Positions 10,905-21,951 of a stretch of 64,000 nucleotides of DNA are shown in pieces; the stretch's first letter is position 1; every line of letters begins with the position of its first letter. The notes beneath the pieces were generated by a model. The model searched no databases and had not been told where the DNA came from. It was given only the letters and a program-made list of their open reading frames with translations. Where the stretch lies: positions 24,943,160 through 25,007,159 of the forward strand of contig OZ024927.1 of assembly GCA_964017235.1 (NCBI GenBank). The letters are read 5' to 3'. Position numbers and translations under genes: made by a program. Source of the stretch: Sabellastarte sp. h YS-2021. Taxonomy: Eukaryota; Annelida; Polychaeta; Sabellida; Sabellidae.

Positions 10905-13441
10905 GTAGGACAACTGTAAACTCAGAGAGAGGCTCACTCAGGGGACATTACTTCACCAATACCAAGGATTCTACAATCATGATTTGCTCAAAACAAGGAA
11001 TTGAAAAAAAATGAAATACGGTTAAGCCTTTTTAAATAAAATTCCCTTAAAATTGGAAGTAATTAATATTATGCTTTTGGTGATGTTCCACATTTTTGAT
11101 AAATTGTAATATCTATCCAGTTTTACACTTTAATCCTGTTATGAGCAATTGTGGTGAAAAAAAATAATGAAAAAATATAACATTCTAATTAAACATATAT
11201 TGCCTTATGACCAAAGAATATGTCTTACAGTTGAAAAAATAAGTTACATGACCAAACATATAAGTCTAACATACTGTAATATACCCCTACAATTGCAAAA
11301 CAGAAGACCAAACCGTAGTGAGTCTTGGAAGTTTAGAAGGTTAATTTGAAGACTTATTGAGATTAATGGTCTCAGGGGACTAGATAACTTGCCACTATTT
11401 TCATAAGATAATTAGTCAAGTAAAGAAAAGAGTGGACAAATTATGGCTCTCCAACAAAATAGGAGTCTTAAGTTACGACTGACAAGATCAGACTCAAGTA
11501 GTAGGAACATACAAGCTCATTTTAAACATATTTGGAAATTGAGATGGTGATCTATGATTGCCACAGTTAAGCAGTCAACCTTCTAGACTCGTGAGATAAA
11601 TCATACAACCGGCGCTTGATTACATACCCGATTACATAATCCGTGCAGTCAGGACAGTGGAACAGGGGTACAAGAAAAATGTATACCAAGTAGAGGTTGA
11701 AGGTCAATAAGTTTTTGTCAGAAAGAAATTTTTTTTTTTTCATTTAATCTTTAACTTTAAACAGTTAAAAAATATTCCCAAACCCTGACTTGCTTGCTTG
11801 ATTTGTGCAACTAGAATTGGTATTGGTGAAGTTTAGTGCTACCTTTAGCTTGAAGTATATAGTTAAAAGGGGTTCACTAATTGCCAAATTGTACCATAAA
11901 TCCTTGTGATAAAAGAACTAATGCCTAAAATTTTACCACCTGGGTTACAAGAATTGGCTTTTTCATTATATTGCTCTTGATATTTATATGTAATTATAAT
12001 GGTAAAAAAATATACGACAAATCTGGTGGTAACATTTTCTGCTGGCCTTCCCTTTCTTGTATTATTTTATGATTTTGTTTGCAAAGTTATATTAATTCAC
12101 TTTGATTTTAAATAATTCTTATAGTAGTTTGCTTACTTGGGTTAAAATAGAGTGGCATAATGATTGCATCATAATTTCTGAAAGTATTAATAAATGTTAA
12201 GCCCTGGTCCCACCATGATTACCTAGCAGGAAGATGTAATTGCTATTGGTGGTCCTCATCTGCCAAGAAATTGAATAAATATCAGAGCTAGGTATTGTAG
12301 GTGGGTCCAGGCCTTTAACATTTGTGTAAAATATCCTGGTTATTATTACATGTAAAAGACCAGCTTTACAGCTATTTAACATGATCTCTCATTATACCTA
12401 CCAACTGATGTAATGTACTGCTCAGACGTTTGTCACCCAGTGAAGTCCATCATCTGGCGTAAAAATTCTCCTGGGAAGCATACATTTATATTTAAACAAA
12501 TGGACTGAGTGCTTGCAACAATAATGTATAATTGAAGAATAAAATTTCAAGTAGGAAAAGTTTTTTTTAATATTATTATTATTACAGAAGTCTTTTTGCT
12601 GGTCTGAGCAGTAGATATGACCACTACTTTTACCTTATCTGTTGCCTAATAACATACAATTATTGTAGTTATATAGAAATAATTATCAAGTATGTATGTA
12701 CTTACAATCTTTATTTATATTATGTATTATAGATTTAGATTGAGCAAATATTTTCTAATCTTTGGTTAGATGGTTTAGTGTTTGAATTAAAATAACATGC
12801 TTTCACACTTTTGGTTGATTGGTGAATAATTGTATCCCTCATAAACAAGTGCTTTGAGATTGATACTGACTATGCTTAAACTGTAATCTTTAAGCAAAGC
12901 TTCCTGGTAATTCTCTGAAAGGATTTTTCTATTTTCCAGCATTCATTATCATTGCAAACAAAATCTTGTTTTGGCTGATGTGCTTCATTGCATTAGAATA
13001 CTTGTCTTTGCTTTGGAAAATCATTTAATTTACTTGTAATAAAAATATTCAAGATTTTTACTTTACTCCATAAATCGCTTGTTCTATTCAAAATATGTAA
13101 ATGGAAGTTTAATATTGGTTTTAACTTTATTATAAATTAATTCAACTTTTTGATATAGAGCGTAGAAAGAGAATATTAAAATAGGAATAAACCAGCATTG
13201 GTTAAAATGTTATATTTTAAAGTACTTTGTTTTGCCAAACATACAATTTCTAGACTATGACCCAGTCCAGAATTTAGAATGTATACATAATTTGGATATT
13301 TTTGTATGACTTACTACGCTAGGCATTATCATAACTATTTAGTAAAATACTTTGTGTTTAGTAAAATACTTTGTGTTTTACTGTACATTAGTAAGTAATA
13401 ACTTATTCTGAAATAATATCCTGTGGCAGATTAAATTTTAT

Positions 13442-13676
13442 TTATTTTTTGGGGTTTTACGTCGCTTTCAACACTGTACAGGTCATATCACGACGGGTAG
13501 TTGGAAGGGCAAAGGAAACCAGTACATACAGTTCGTCAGGGTTCTATACTGTAAACTGCCGACCAACCGTAAGCAACTACCAGCTTTCCCACTTGAGGTC
13601 ATGCCGGGAACCGAACCCCGATCTCAGAGGTGGGAGACGAGAGTGTTACCACTCTGCCACCGTGGTCCCTGTAGCA
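13442..13676 (-). mobile_element. tRNA-derived SINE
   Basis: Read on the minus strand it starts gggaccacggtggcagagtg, with a box A-like gtggcagagtggtaac and a box B-like ggttcggttcccg about 35 bp later, as in a tRNA-derived pol III promoter. After a central body it ends with the phrase gaaagcgacgtaaaacccc and an A-rich tail. That ending is like the tail of SINE families reported widely in molluscs (MetaSINE or V-SINE types); the exact family is not certain. It is about 235 bp and sits about 190 bp upstream of exon D. Confidence 0.8.
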
Positions 13677-13753
13677 GATTAATGTAATAGAACAAGTTGG
13701 CACATATTCAATCTTAAGGCTGCCTTCTTTTATGTGAAAAAATGATGATCTAG

Positions 13754-13801
13754 GTGTGTCATCTTTAGAGTAGTGGCAATATCACTCTGAAGATGACACA
13801 C
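13754..13801 (+). promoter_or_regulatory. Intronic hairpin just upstream of exon D
   Basis: Left arm gtgtgtcatctttagagt (13754-13771) and right arm actctgaagatgacacac (13784-13801) pair over 18 positions with one mismatch (a U/G position), leaving a 12-nt loop. The hairpin lies 67 nt before the acceptor of constitutive exon D, directly after the A/B/C cluster. It may be a splicing-control structure or the remnant of a small inverted-repeat element; its effect is unknown. Confidence 0.6.
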
Positions 13802-13868
13802 ATGGTATGCTTTCTAGTCTTAGTGTCTCAAAACTCTGTAGTTTTAACTTGTCAGTCGTGCATTGCAG

Positions 13869-13991
13869 CCCAAGTGTGCCAAGTATTGGCCTGATGACCA
13901 GGAGTCAGTCTTCTATGGTGACATTAAAGTGCAGCTGCGGTCCGAGTCAACCCTGGGAGACTATGTGATCAGGGTGCTGGATGTCAGCATG
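13869..13991 (+). CDS. Receptor tyrosine phosphatase, constitutive exon D (KCxxYWP segment)
   Basis: 123 bp, 41 codons, phase 0-0. The acceptor is gtgcattgcag and the donor is the perfect consensus gtaagt. It encodes PKCAKYWPDDQESVFYGDIK, then VQLRSESTLGDYVIRVLDVSM. This is the KCxxYWP motif and the following beta-strands of the catalytic domain, where the family reads YGDI followed by a short strand ending before the QFHY of the next exon. It accepts any of exons A, B or C upstream and E1 or E2 downstream without changing frame. The strong donor contrasts with the weak donors of the duplicated exons, which supports a constitutive role. Confidence 0.94.
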
Positions 13992-14987
13992 GTAAGTAGT
14001 ACTTACTATAATTATCTGAGTCCCAAACATGCGTCACCAGGAAAGAAATCAAGTAGTAAAGCTGTATTTGAATAGAAGTTCTTCAATAACATACTACAAT
14101 TTCTGTTGTAAATGTCCAGGGGCAATGCAGCTCTTTCTCCCACGTGTCAGGCATTTGTAGCAACAAAAACCCATTGGTACAAGATTTCTCACGTCAATTG
14201 AAAAGCTACCTTGAAATATTCAATTAATGCTCTCTACTATTTTTTTACTTCCTCCCTGGTGATGTAACAGGTACAAAGACAAAGCTGACAAAGTTGATTA
14301 TGTAAGCTATTTTTATTACATACTCTTAACTGTATAAGTAGACAGTTTTTAAATAGGAATTTCACAAATTAGTACTATAGGCTTTTATTTCTGAAAAGTG
14401 TTGTTAAAATGTTGGAAAGGGAGCATAACTACAGAGAGGTTGTTTGTAACAGATATTATGGTACTAACAGGTACTTGTAGTGAAACTTTTTCATTACAGG
14501 GAAACCGCTTGGTAAGGTGTTGATGTGTCAAACCCTCTTCCAATATGTGTGCTTTATCTTTAAGTCACGGCAAATCTATTAAGACCATTTCTGAAACTTT
14601 ATCAGTATTGCCTGGAAACTAGCTCACAGTATTTTAAATATTGTTTCTGCTGTTAACTGGGGTGTTTGTCATTTGAGCCAGGCTAGCTTTGTGGTTGAAG
14701 TTAACTCCTTCTGTAATGTTTTAAGTGAGATCTTATAAGTCTAGTTTTGGCACTTCAAATGTATCAGCCTGTTATTTATTGTATTATTTTCACCCTTTAC
14801 TTTGTCCAACAGGAAAGTGTGGACCTGCTCCTTCTCAGTCCAGTATTGAAGTCAAGGTCACCAGAAACTTCCTCTCAAGATAAATAAAATTGATTGTGTA
14901 TTCCTTTGATGTTATAGCTTCCAGTATATAATGTATTGACATTGATGTTAAATAAGCTTGTACAAATCAAAATATCAAATTACCCAG
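13992..14987 (+). other. Intron between exons D and E1, with a cryptic acceptor and AATAAA
   Basis: About 1 kb. At 14812 a pyrimidine-rich tract ends in a good acceptor (tttgtccaacag), followed by 24 open codons in the phase of exon D, a stop, and an overlapping AATAAA near 14883. This could be an alternative last exon, but no homology supports it. The rest is featureless. Confidence 0.35.
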
Positions 14988-15163
14988 GGTGGCACCACAA
15001 GGATAGTGAAGCAATTCCACTACATCTGCTGGCCAGACTTTGGCTGTCCTGAGAGAGAGGACGCTGTCTGTAACTTTGTACAGGTGGTGCGTGCCTACTA
15101 CCCACCCAGTATGGGCCTGATGCCCCTCGGCCAGAGGATGGGGCCCATACTGGTGCACTGCAG
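14988..15163 (+). CDS. Receptor tyrosine phosphatase, alternative exon E1 (WPD loop and catalytic Cys)
   Basis: 176 bp: 58 codons plus 2 nt; enters in phase 0 and leaves in phase 2. It encodes VKQFHYICWPDFGCP (general-acid Asp at codon 17), FVQVVRAYYPPS, and MGPILVHC, the last codon being the catalytic Cys. The final AG joins the first T of exon F to make the Ser of [10 protein letters not shown]. Relative to E2 it is 8 codons longer, in the loop between VQVVR and GP (SMGLMPLGQR region). The acceptor has a poor pyrimidine tract (aattacccag) and the donor is gtgtga. WPD Asp, catalytic Cys and Gln-Phe-His are intact, so the isoform should be active. It duplicates E2 at 21800. Confidence 0.92.
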
Positions 15164-15677
15164 GTGTGAATAGTGCATGTGTGTGTCAAATGCAGAACAC
15201 ATATTTACGTGTATATACATTATAGTAGCTTTTACCATCCAATGGAACCCCCTGTGATTCTTTGTAAGAATGTTTATTAATCAATACCTTCACATATTCC
15301 CAACTGGCAGCAGCAAATGCTTTGATGAATCCAGATTATTCACTGATTTCTATTCTAAACGCAAGAGAATATCTAACTTTGACTCACTGGATTTCTAACC
15401 GTCAGTTCTGTGTAGGGCTGAAAACACTATTGCACCTTCTTGCAGTAGCAGAGTTATCATTGTTATAAACAGCAGTAATAACTTTTATGTTTCAGTTAAG
15501 ACTGCTCTGAGATTTTTAATGTAATTCACTGTATTAAAACTAAGCTAACTTACCATACTTACAGAGTAAGATTGTGTTTGGGTATCAAAAATTTTATAAA
15601 CTATGAGAGATATTTCAGTATAACATGATAAGAAAATACATACTTAGAGGGATAGAAAATAAAAATTAAGCTTATTG
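15164..15677 (+). other. Intron downstream of E1, no feature seen
   Basis: AT-rich intronic sequence between exon E1 and the Helentron-like element; no exon or repeat recognised. Confidence 0.5.
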
Positions 15678-15743
15678 TATCCCCGACGCGAAGCGGGGAT
15701 ACTATGGATTCATCGTCGTCGTCGTCCGCGTCCGCGTCCGCAG

Positions 15744-16145
15744 AGATTGCTTGTTAGCGACCTACAGTCCACATTTCTTTCCAGATTTCTTTCATATTTG
15801 GCAGGTGGCTTGGTATGCTAGAGGACTCGCCACCCTATCTTTTTGGTAGGCTTTATGTCTAAATTAGGCCTCTGGTAGACAAAAATGTCTAAAATGCATT
15901 AAAATTCATGAAATCATGCACTAAATCACTTGTAACTTATGTGGAATATTGCTTGTTAGTGACCTACAGTCCACATTTCTTTCCAGATTTCTTTCATATT
16001 TGGCAGGTGGCTTGGTATGCTAGAGGACTCGCCACCCTATCTTTTTGGTAGGCTTTATGTCTAAATTAGGCCTCTGGTAGACAAAAATGTCTAAAATGCA
16101 TTAAAATTCATGAAATCATGCACTAAATCACTTGTAACTTGAAAA
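15744..16145 (+). repeat. 204-bp tandem duplication
   Basis: Two nearly identical copies in direct tandem, starting with attgcttgttag at about 15745 and 15949. The repeat lies directly after the 5' palindrome and GC-rich run of the Helentron-like element. Confidence 0.85.
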
Positions 16146-17848
16146 GTGTTGCATTTAGAGCATTTTGTTAAAATATGTTATTCAGATACTTTTTTCATAG
16201 CTACAACATGGTGAGTAACTTGGGTGTCTGTCTCAATAGCTAAGTGAGTAATAGCTACTTTTGGGCTTTTCAGTAACTTCCATCGTGAGTAAAATCACTT
16301 GTAACTTGAAAACTATTGCATTTAGAGTATTTTGTTTCAATATGTTATTCAGCTATTTTTGGGTCAGCTATAACATAGTAAAATTTCAGACCTGTAGCTC
16401 ATGGCATAGCTGAGTAATAGCTACTTTTAGGTTATCACTGTTGAGTAAATTGCTTATAACTTCAAAAGTATTACATTTAGAGTATTTTGTTTCAATATGT
16501 TATTCACCTATTTCGGAGTCAGCTATAACATAGTGAAGTTCCAGACCTGTGGCTCATTGCATAGCTGAGTAATAGCTACTTTGAAGTTCACACTGTTGAG
16601 TAAATCAGTTGTAATTGGAAAACTATTGCATTTACAGAAATTTGTGTAAATATGTTATTCAGCTATTTTTGGGTCAGCTATAACATAGTAAAATTTCAGA
16701 CCTGTAGCTCATGGCACAGCTGAGTAATAGCTACTTTTAGGTTATCACTGTTGAGTAAATTGCTTATAACTTCAAAAGTATTACATTTAGAGTATTTTGT
16801 TTCAATATGTTATTCACCTATTTCGGAGTCAGCTATAACATAGTGAAGTTCCAGACCTGTGGCTCATTGCATAGCTGAGTAATAGCTACTTTGAAGTTCA
16901 CACTGTTGAGTAAATCAGTTGTAATTGGAAAACTATTGCATTTACAGAAATTTGTGTAAATATGTTATTCAGCTACTTTTGGGTCAGCTATAACATAGTA
17001 AAATTTCAGACCTGTAGCTCATGGCATAGCTGAGTAATAGCTACTTTTAGGTTATCACTGTTGAGTAAATTGCTTATAACTTCAAAAGTATTACATTTAG
17101 AGTATTTTGTTTCAATATGTTATTCACCTATTTCGGAGTCAGCTATAACATTAGTGAAGTTCCAGACCTGTGGCTCATTGCATAGCTGAGTAATAGCTAC
17201 TTTGAAGTTCACACTGTTGAGTAAATCAGTTGTAATTGGAAAACTATTGCATTTACAGAAATTTGTGTAAATATGTTATTCAGCTACTTTTGGGTCAGCT
17301 ATAACATAGTGAAATTACAGACCTGTAGCTCATGACACAACTGAGCAATAGCTATTTTCAGGTACTGACTGTTGAGTAAATGACTTGTAACTTGAAAAAT
17401 ATTGCATTTGGAGTATTTTGTTAAAATATGTTGTTCACCTACTTTTGGGTCAGCTATAACGTCGTGAAATTACAGACTTATAGCTCATGGCATAGCTGAG
17501 CAATAGCTATTTTCACGTTCTCACTATTGAGTAAATCAGTTGTAACTTGAAAACTATTGCATTTACGGTATTTTGCTTAAATATGTTGTTCACCTAATTT
17601 TGGGTCAGCTATAACATAGAAAAAATTCAGACATGTAGCTCATTGCATAGCTGAGTAATAGCTACTTTGAGGTTATCACTGTTGAGTAAATCAGTTATAA
17701 CGTGAAAACTATTACATTTACAGTATTTTGTTTAAATATGTTATTCACATAATTTTTGGTCAGCTATAACAGAGTGAAATTGCAGACCTCTATGTCATGG
17801 CATAGCTTACCAATATCTACTTTCAGGTTCTCACTGTTGAGTAAATCA
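16146..17848 (+). repeat. 155-bp tandem array with 310-bp higher-order units
   Basis: The phrase gtcagctataac recurs at 16363, 16518, 16673, 16828 and 16983, exactly 155 bp apart. Alternate monomers are of two types: one has gctatttttgg or gctacttttgg and aaatttcagacctgtagctc; the other has cctatttcgga and gaagttccagacctgtggctc. The pair forms a nearly identical 310-bp unit repeated about three times between 16363 and 17300, with older divergent monomers on both sides. Confidence 0.9.
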
Positions 17849-17989
17849 TTGTATCCACTGGATAGCCGCAGTGTGTAGAGAGATTTCACCATTACCGCTC
17901 TAACGAAAAAAAATATTATAGCTAGCCTTCTCAAGTTTGCAAGGTATATTAGAGGGTGCACCACAGTATTCTATTGGTAGGTTTTATGT

Positions 17990-19020
17990 CTAAATTAGGC
18001 CTGTGGCTAAATTACTTGCCTACTAAAATGAGTAATTCTGCATTTTCTCTAAAAGTATTGCAGATAGCAAATTTTTCTTAAATAACTCATTCACCTACTT
18101 TCGGGAGAGCTTTCACATGCTGAAGTTCCAGACCTGTAGGTAATTACTCACCTACTCAAAATGAGTAAATGCGAATTATCTCTAAAAGTATTGCAGATAG
18201 CCAATTTTTCTCAAATAACTCATTCACCTACTTTTGGGAGAGCTTTCACTTGAAGTTTCAGACCCGTAGGTAATTACTCACCTACTGAAAATGAGTAAAT
18301 GCAAATTATCTCTAAAAGTATTCCAGATAGCCAATTTTTGTCAAATAACTCCTTCACCTACTTTGGGGAGACCTTTCACTTGGTGAAGTTTCAGACCTGT
18401 AGCTAATTATTCACCTACTCAAAATGAGTAAATGCGAATTATCTCTAAAAGTATTCCAGATAGCCAATTTTTCTCAAATAACTCATTCACCTACTTTTGG
18501 GAGAGCTTTCACTTGGTGAAGTTTCAGACCCGTAGGTAATTACTCACCTACTGAAAATGAGTAAATGCAAATTATCTCTAAAAGTATTCCAGATAGCCAA
18601 TTTTTGTCAAATAACTCCTTCACCTACTTTTGGGAGACCTTTCACTTGGTGAATTTTCAGACCTGTAGCTAATTATTCACCTACTCAAAATGAGTAAATA
18701 CTAATTATCTCTAAAAGTATTGCAGATATCCAATTTTTATCAAATAACTCATTCATCTACTTTTGGGACAGCTTTCACATGGTGAAGTTCCAGACCCATA
18801 GGTAATTACTCACCTACTGAAAATGAGTAAATTCGAATTATCTCTAAAAGTATTGTAGGTAGCCAATTTTTCTCAAATAACTCATTCGCCTACTTTTGAG
18901 AGAGCTTTCACTTGGTGAAGTTTCAGACCCGTAGCTAATTATTCACCTACTCAAAATGAGTAAATGGGAATTATCTCTAGAAGTATTGCAGATAGCCAGT
19001 ATTTCTCAAATAACTCATTA
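17990..19020 (+). repeat. 133-bp tandem array
   Basis: About eight monomers containing aatgagtaaatgcgaattat, ctctaaaagtattgcagata and gggagagctttcac; gggag recurs near 18103, 18236, 18366, 18499, 18632 and 18765, about 133 bp apart. The same monomer family builds the arrays at 56.9-58.0 and 59.6-60.8 kb. Confidence 0.9.
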
Positions 19021-19029
19021 ATATAAAAA

Positions 19030-19260
19030 CAACTTATAGGAAGTCATGGGCTGCAAATCTTTTCATGTGGTCAGATTTGACCTTGGGCCCCTCCTGCTTA
19101 TTATTGGTCCTAGAGGTTTGCAATGTGAAAACGACTTATAGGAAATCATGGGCTGCGAATCTTTTGATCAGGTCAGACTTCACCTTGGGCCCCTGCTACA
19201 GGGTCAAATAAGGGTAACCAAACTTAAAAGTGCTTTCAGCTTGCTTATTAACGAAAAATG
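19030..19260 (+). repeat. Short array of the 147-bp repeat family
   Basis: One to two monomers with the phrases ttattggtcctagaggtttg, gaaatcatgggctgcgaatc and tttgaccttgggcccct, shared with the long arrays at 54.8-55.4 and 61.3-62.5 kb. Confidence 0.85.
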
Positions 19261-19342
19261 CTGTTTATCTTCTAAACTATGTTAGTTGGCCTTTGTCGGT
19301 GGATACATCCAGCATCTGGCCACAGATGCGTCCTTAGTCTAG

Positions 19343-21799
19343 TTAAATCAAATATTTGGAGAGTAGAAGCATGGTGAAAGTTCTACTGATATAGAACATA
19401 AAGATTTTATTTGGAAATATAAATATAGGGAGACATCAAAACATTTACAGCTCTTCCCATGAATGCAGTTTATGTTTTTGTCGTCATGTGGTCATGGTAC
19501 CACTGCATAGTATTGTAAAGCATCTATAATTAATGTGTTCAGCAAACGTTAATCATTAATTTCCACATTTCAGTCTACTGTAATGGTGTAACTACATGGG
19601 TGAGAACTTCTTGTGAATTTCTTATAAACATTTGAATTCATCAAATTAAAGCAAAGCAGTGTAACAAAATGATTGTATTCAAGTCAAATTACAAGAGCTT
19701 GTACAAAAACACTGTTTCATTCATAGCCAGTTACATTGTAATGAAACTTCTCACCCCTCTAATTATACTGTATGTAACTGTTGTGTATTCAACATTATTG
19801 TTACCATGATAAACTTCCACTCTTGTCGTTATAAAAGCACTGGCTTTACTGTAAGAACAGAAAAACATAAGAATTTCAATGTTTTGTAAATATTATTTTA
19901 TTGATCTTGTATACCATTTTTTTTTCAAAAGGGAGCATTTCTTTTAAAATTCTTGCCTATTTCACGAAATGGGAAAGTTCATAGAATTAGCGTAAAACAC
20001 ACATATGTGAGATCCTAACTGAAAAACTGTAATATTTAGCCATTTCTAACTGGACTTAAAAGTACTCAACTCCTTTCATTTCCCTGATCACTGAACAGTG
20101 TTATAAAAAGTGTTAAGTACGGTCTATCATTAGACAGAGGGTGTGAGATGTACATGTATTAATGAAATGATATTTTCTTTCTTTCATTATGCAACTTCCA
20201 ATTGAAGGTATAACTTTGCAAGAGTTGATGTCTGTCTCAGTGTATTTATAAATCAGATTCTGTACATGTTGTTGTTGTTGTCTTAAACTTTTTATCTTGA
20301 TCTATGAAACAGTGTTTTATCATGAGTGGATATATTCTTTAAAAATTGTGTATTTTCAGCATGAATTTTTGAAGTAATTTTATCGTAGTATTTTTTTTTT
20401 TTTTTTTTTTTAGAGATATTTTATATGGGAATGCCGATTGAATATGCTTGAATTACTTATGTGTTTCTAACTCCAAACTCAATTACTATTAATCGGTTTG
20501 TTTTCTGGCACTTTTATACAGGATATGTACCTTGGTTTGCAAGAATCATGTAGCAGCATTTTGTACCATCCCAAACTCCTAACTCCAAACCAGAGTAAGA
20601 AGTAAATTAATTTGCCACAGTATGTGAAATTTTCTGCTAATGACACTTCCTTAAAAATTACAGAGAAGGAAGCAAAATGTACAAATATTTTTCATGAGGA
20701 CAGATAAGTCACAAATTTGCAAAGAATTATTTCCAAAAGAAATTGTTTTGATTTACTCAGTGGTGAATTCACATTTCTTACTCTGCGTCAGTTTGTCTGT
20801 CTGTTTGTTCTATTGATGTTGAAAAAGTGGGAAAGAAAATGGCCAAATGTTCCCAGTCTGCTTTACCTGGTGAATGAGTCAGAGTACAAGCCTAAAAAGA
20901 TCAAAATGGTTTAAAACTTGCTGTTGATATAAGTCTTGGCCAATAGTTACAGTATCTCAGAATTCATGTTTATAGTTTCAAACCTATGTGTAACATTCAT
21001 TAAACTGTAAGTACAATTGACCTTTTATAAATGAGTATTACAAAGACATTTTGTCTCTCGTTCCAACCTTAAGGTGAGCAAAACCTCCAAATTAAAGGAC
21101 ATCGCAGCCAAGGAAAAGAGTTCCTCAGAAGCTCTTGAAGGTTCCCATTGGCCTTAGGGTTAGCAAGTTTGGCATTTGATAACAGGCTAATTGTGTTGAA
21201 CTGCCACAAATGGTATTACTGGGGGCGTGTCCCATGTGATCCTGGCTGTTGAACTTGATGCAAAAACCCTAACTTTTTCTTTGTGACAGAATCTCTGAGA
21301 TCTAGTGGTGAGAAGCCTCTGGTATCACATTATCTTTGGCTGTAGCATCAGTTCGAATGTCTAAATTCAGTAAAACTGACAGGACTAAGAGTAAAAACTG
21401 ACAATTTAGGGAACATATATATATATACATATATGCAGGGTACAACTCCTATTATCCAGCCATGTTGGGAGGGTTAGATTCTGTCCAGAAAATAAAAAAG
21501 TTGCTAAATGGAACAGGTATTGCAATATAAAACAGTAGGAAAATGTAAATTTATGAGACTATTCAGATAATTGAAGGTTGGATAATAGAAGTTCAACTGT
21601 GTATGTATGTATATATATGCTCTAACGAATGTTTTTGTGTTACCCCGTACTAATTTCTGGTGGAGGATTTTGTATGCCTGTGTGTACTTCACACTACTCA
21701 GTTTTTAACATGTTAAAGTCATTGCACTAATAATGTGATTGGTTACCCCTGATTATTACTGTGTCATACTAATACTCCCCTGTTTCCCTGCATGTCTAG
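19343..21799 (+). other. Intron between the repeat element and exon E2
   Basis: AT-rich sequence with T-runs (near 20391-20412) and TA-rich stretches. A short open segment at about 21073-21156 follows ccttaag but has no recognised homology. No supported gene. Confidence 0.5.
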
Positions 21800-21951
21800 G
21801 GCACGACTCTGCGCACCCTGAAGCAGATACACCACATAAAGTGGCCTGACTTCGGCTGTCCTAACAACACCTCTGACTTACTAAACCTAGTGCAGGTTGT
21901 ACGCAATGAAATAAGGCCCGACTTCCAGGGCCCAGTGTGTGTCCACTGCAG
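21800..21951 (+). CDS. Receptor tyrosine phosphatase, alternative exon E2 (WPD loop and catalytic Cys)
   Basis: 152 bp: 50 codons plus 2 nt, phase 0 in and phase 2 out, exactly interchangeable with E1. It has a strong acceptor (tttccctgcatgtctag) and a weak donor (gtagat). It encodes LKQIHHIKWPDFGCP with the general-acid Asp at codon 17, NNTSDLLNLVQVVR, and GPVCVHC with the catalytic Cys as codon 50. About 20 of the first 35 residues match E1. The TSDLL segment is typical of R3-type receptor phosphatases. E1 and E2 cannot both be included: joining E1 to E2 shifts frame and meets a stop after seven codons. Skipping both also shifts frame and ends early in exon F. Confidence 0.93.

Larger units (their letters stand above)
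10905..13868 (+). other. Intron between exons C and D
   Basis: About 3 kb, AT-rich. It holds a SINE at 13442-13676 (minus strand) and an intronic hairpin at 13754-13801, listed separately. Otherwise no feature could be supported. Confidence 0.6.
15678..19342 (+). mobile_element. Helentron-like non-autonomous element with tandem arrays (HINE-like, 'pearl'-type)
   Basis: The 5' end is a palindrome (tatccccgacgcgaagcggg then gata) followed by a GTC/CCG-rich run. The 3' end has a subterminal copy of the 5' sequence in reverse (gtcggtggataca near 19295), a hairpin (gcatctggccacagatgc) and a terminal CTAG at 19339-19342 followed by TT. A 5' terminal repeat matched by a 3' subterminal repeat, then a hairpin and CTRR, is the known layout of Helentron-associated elements. 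The interior is tandem repeats with no helicase or Rep coding. A second 5'-like start (ttgtatccac at 17849) suggests two elements joined or nested. It occupies the E1-E2 intron. Confidence 0.75.

Noticed and set aside
10695-10937. Minus-strand open frame over exon C (also 8899-9165 over B and 14967-15189 over E1)
   Set aside because: Shadows of the phosphatase exons on the other strand, with no homology of their own.
13449-13682. 77-codon plus-strand frame
   Set aside because: It is the complement of the tRNA-derived SINE.
15744-19020. Regularly spaced repeats as a possible CRISPR array
   Set aside because: Monomers are 133-204 bp with no short repeat and unique spacer pattern, and the DNA is animal nuclear with introns.
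21073-21156. Open segment after ccttaag, possible extra exon
   Set aside because: No homology to any phosphatase segment, a poor acceptor and no donor; not enough to call an exon.
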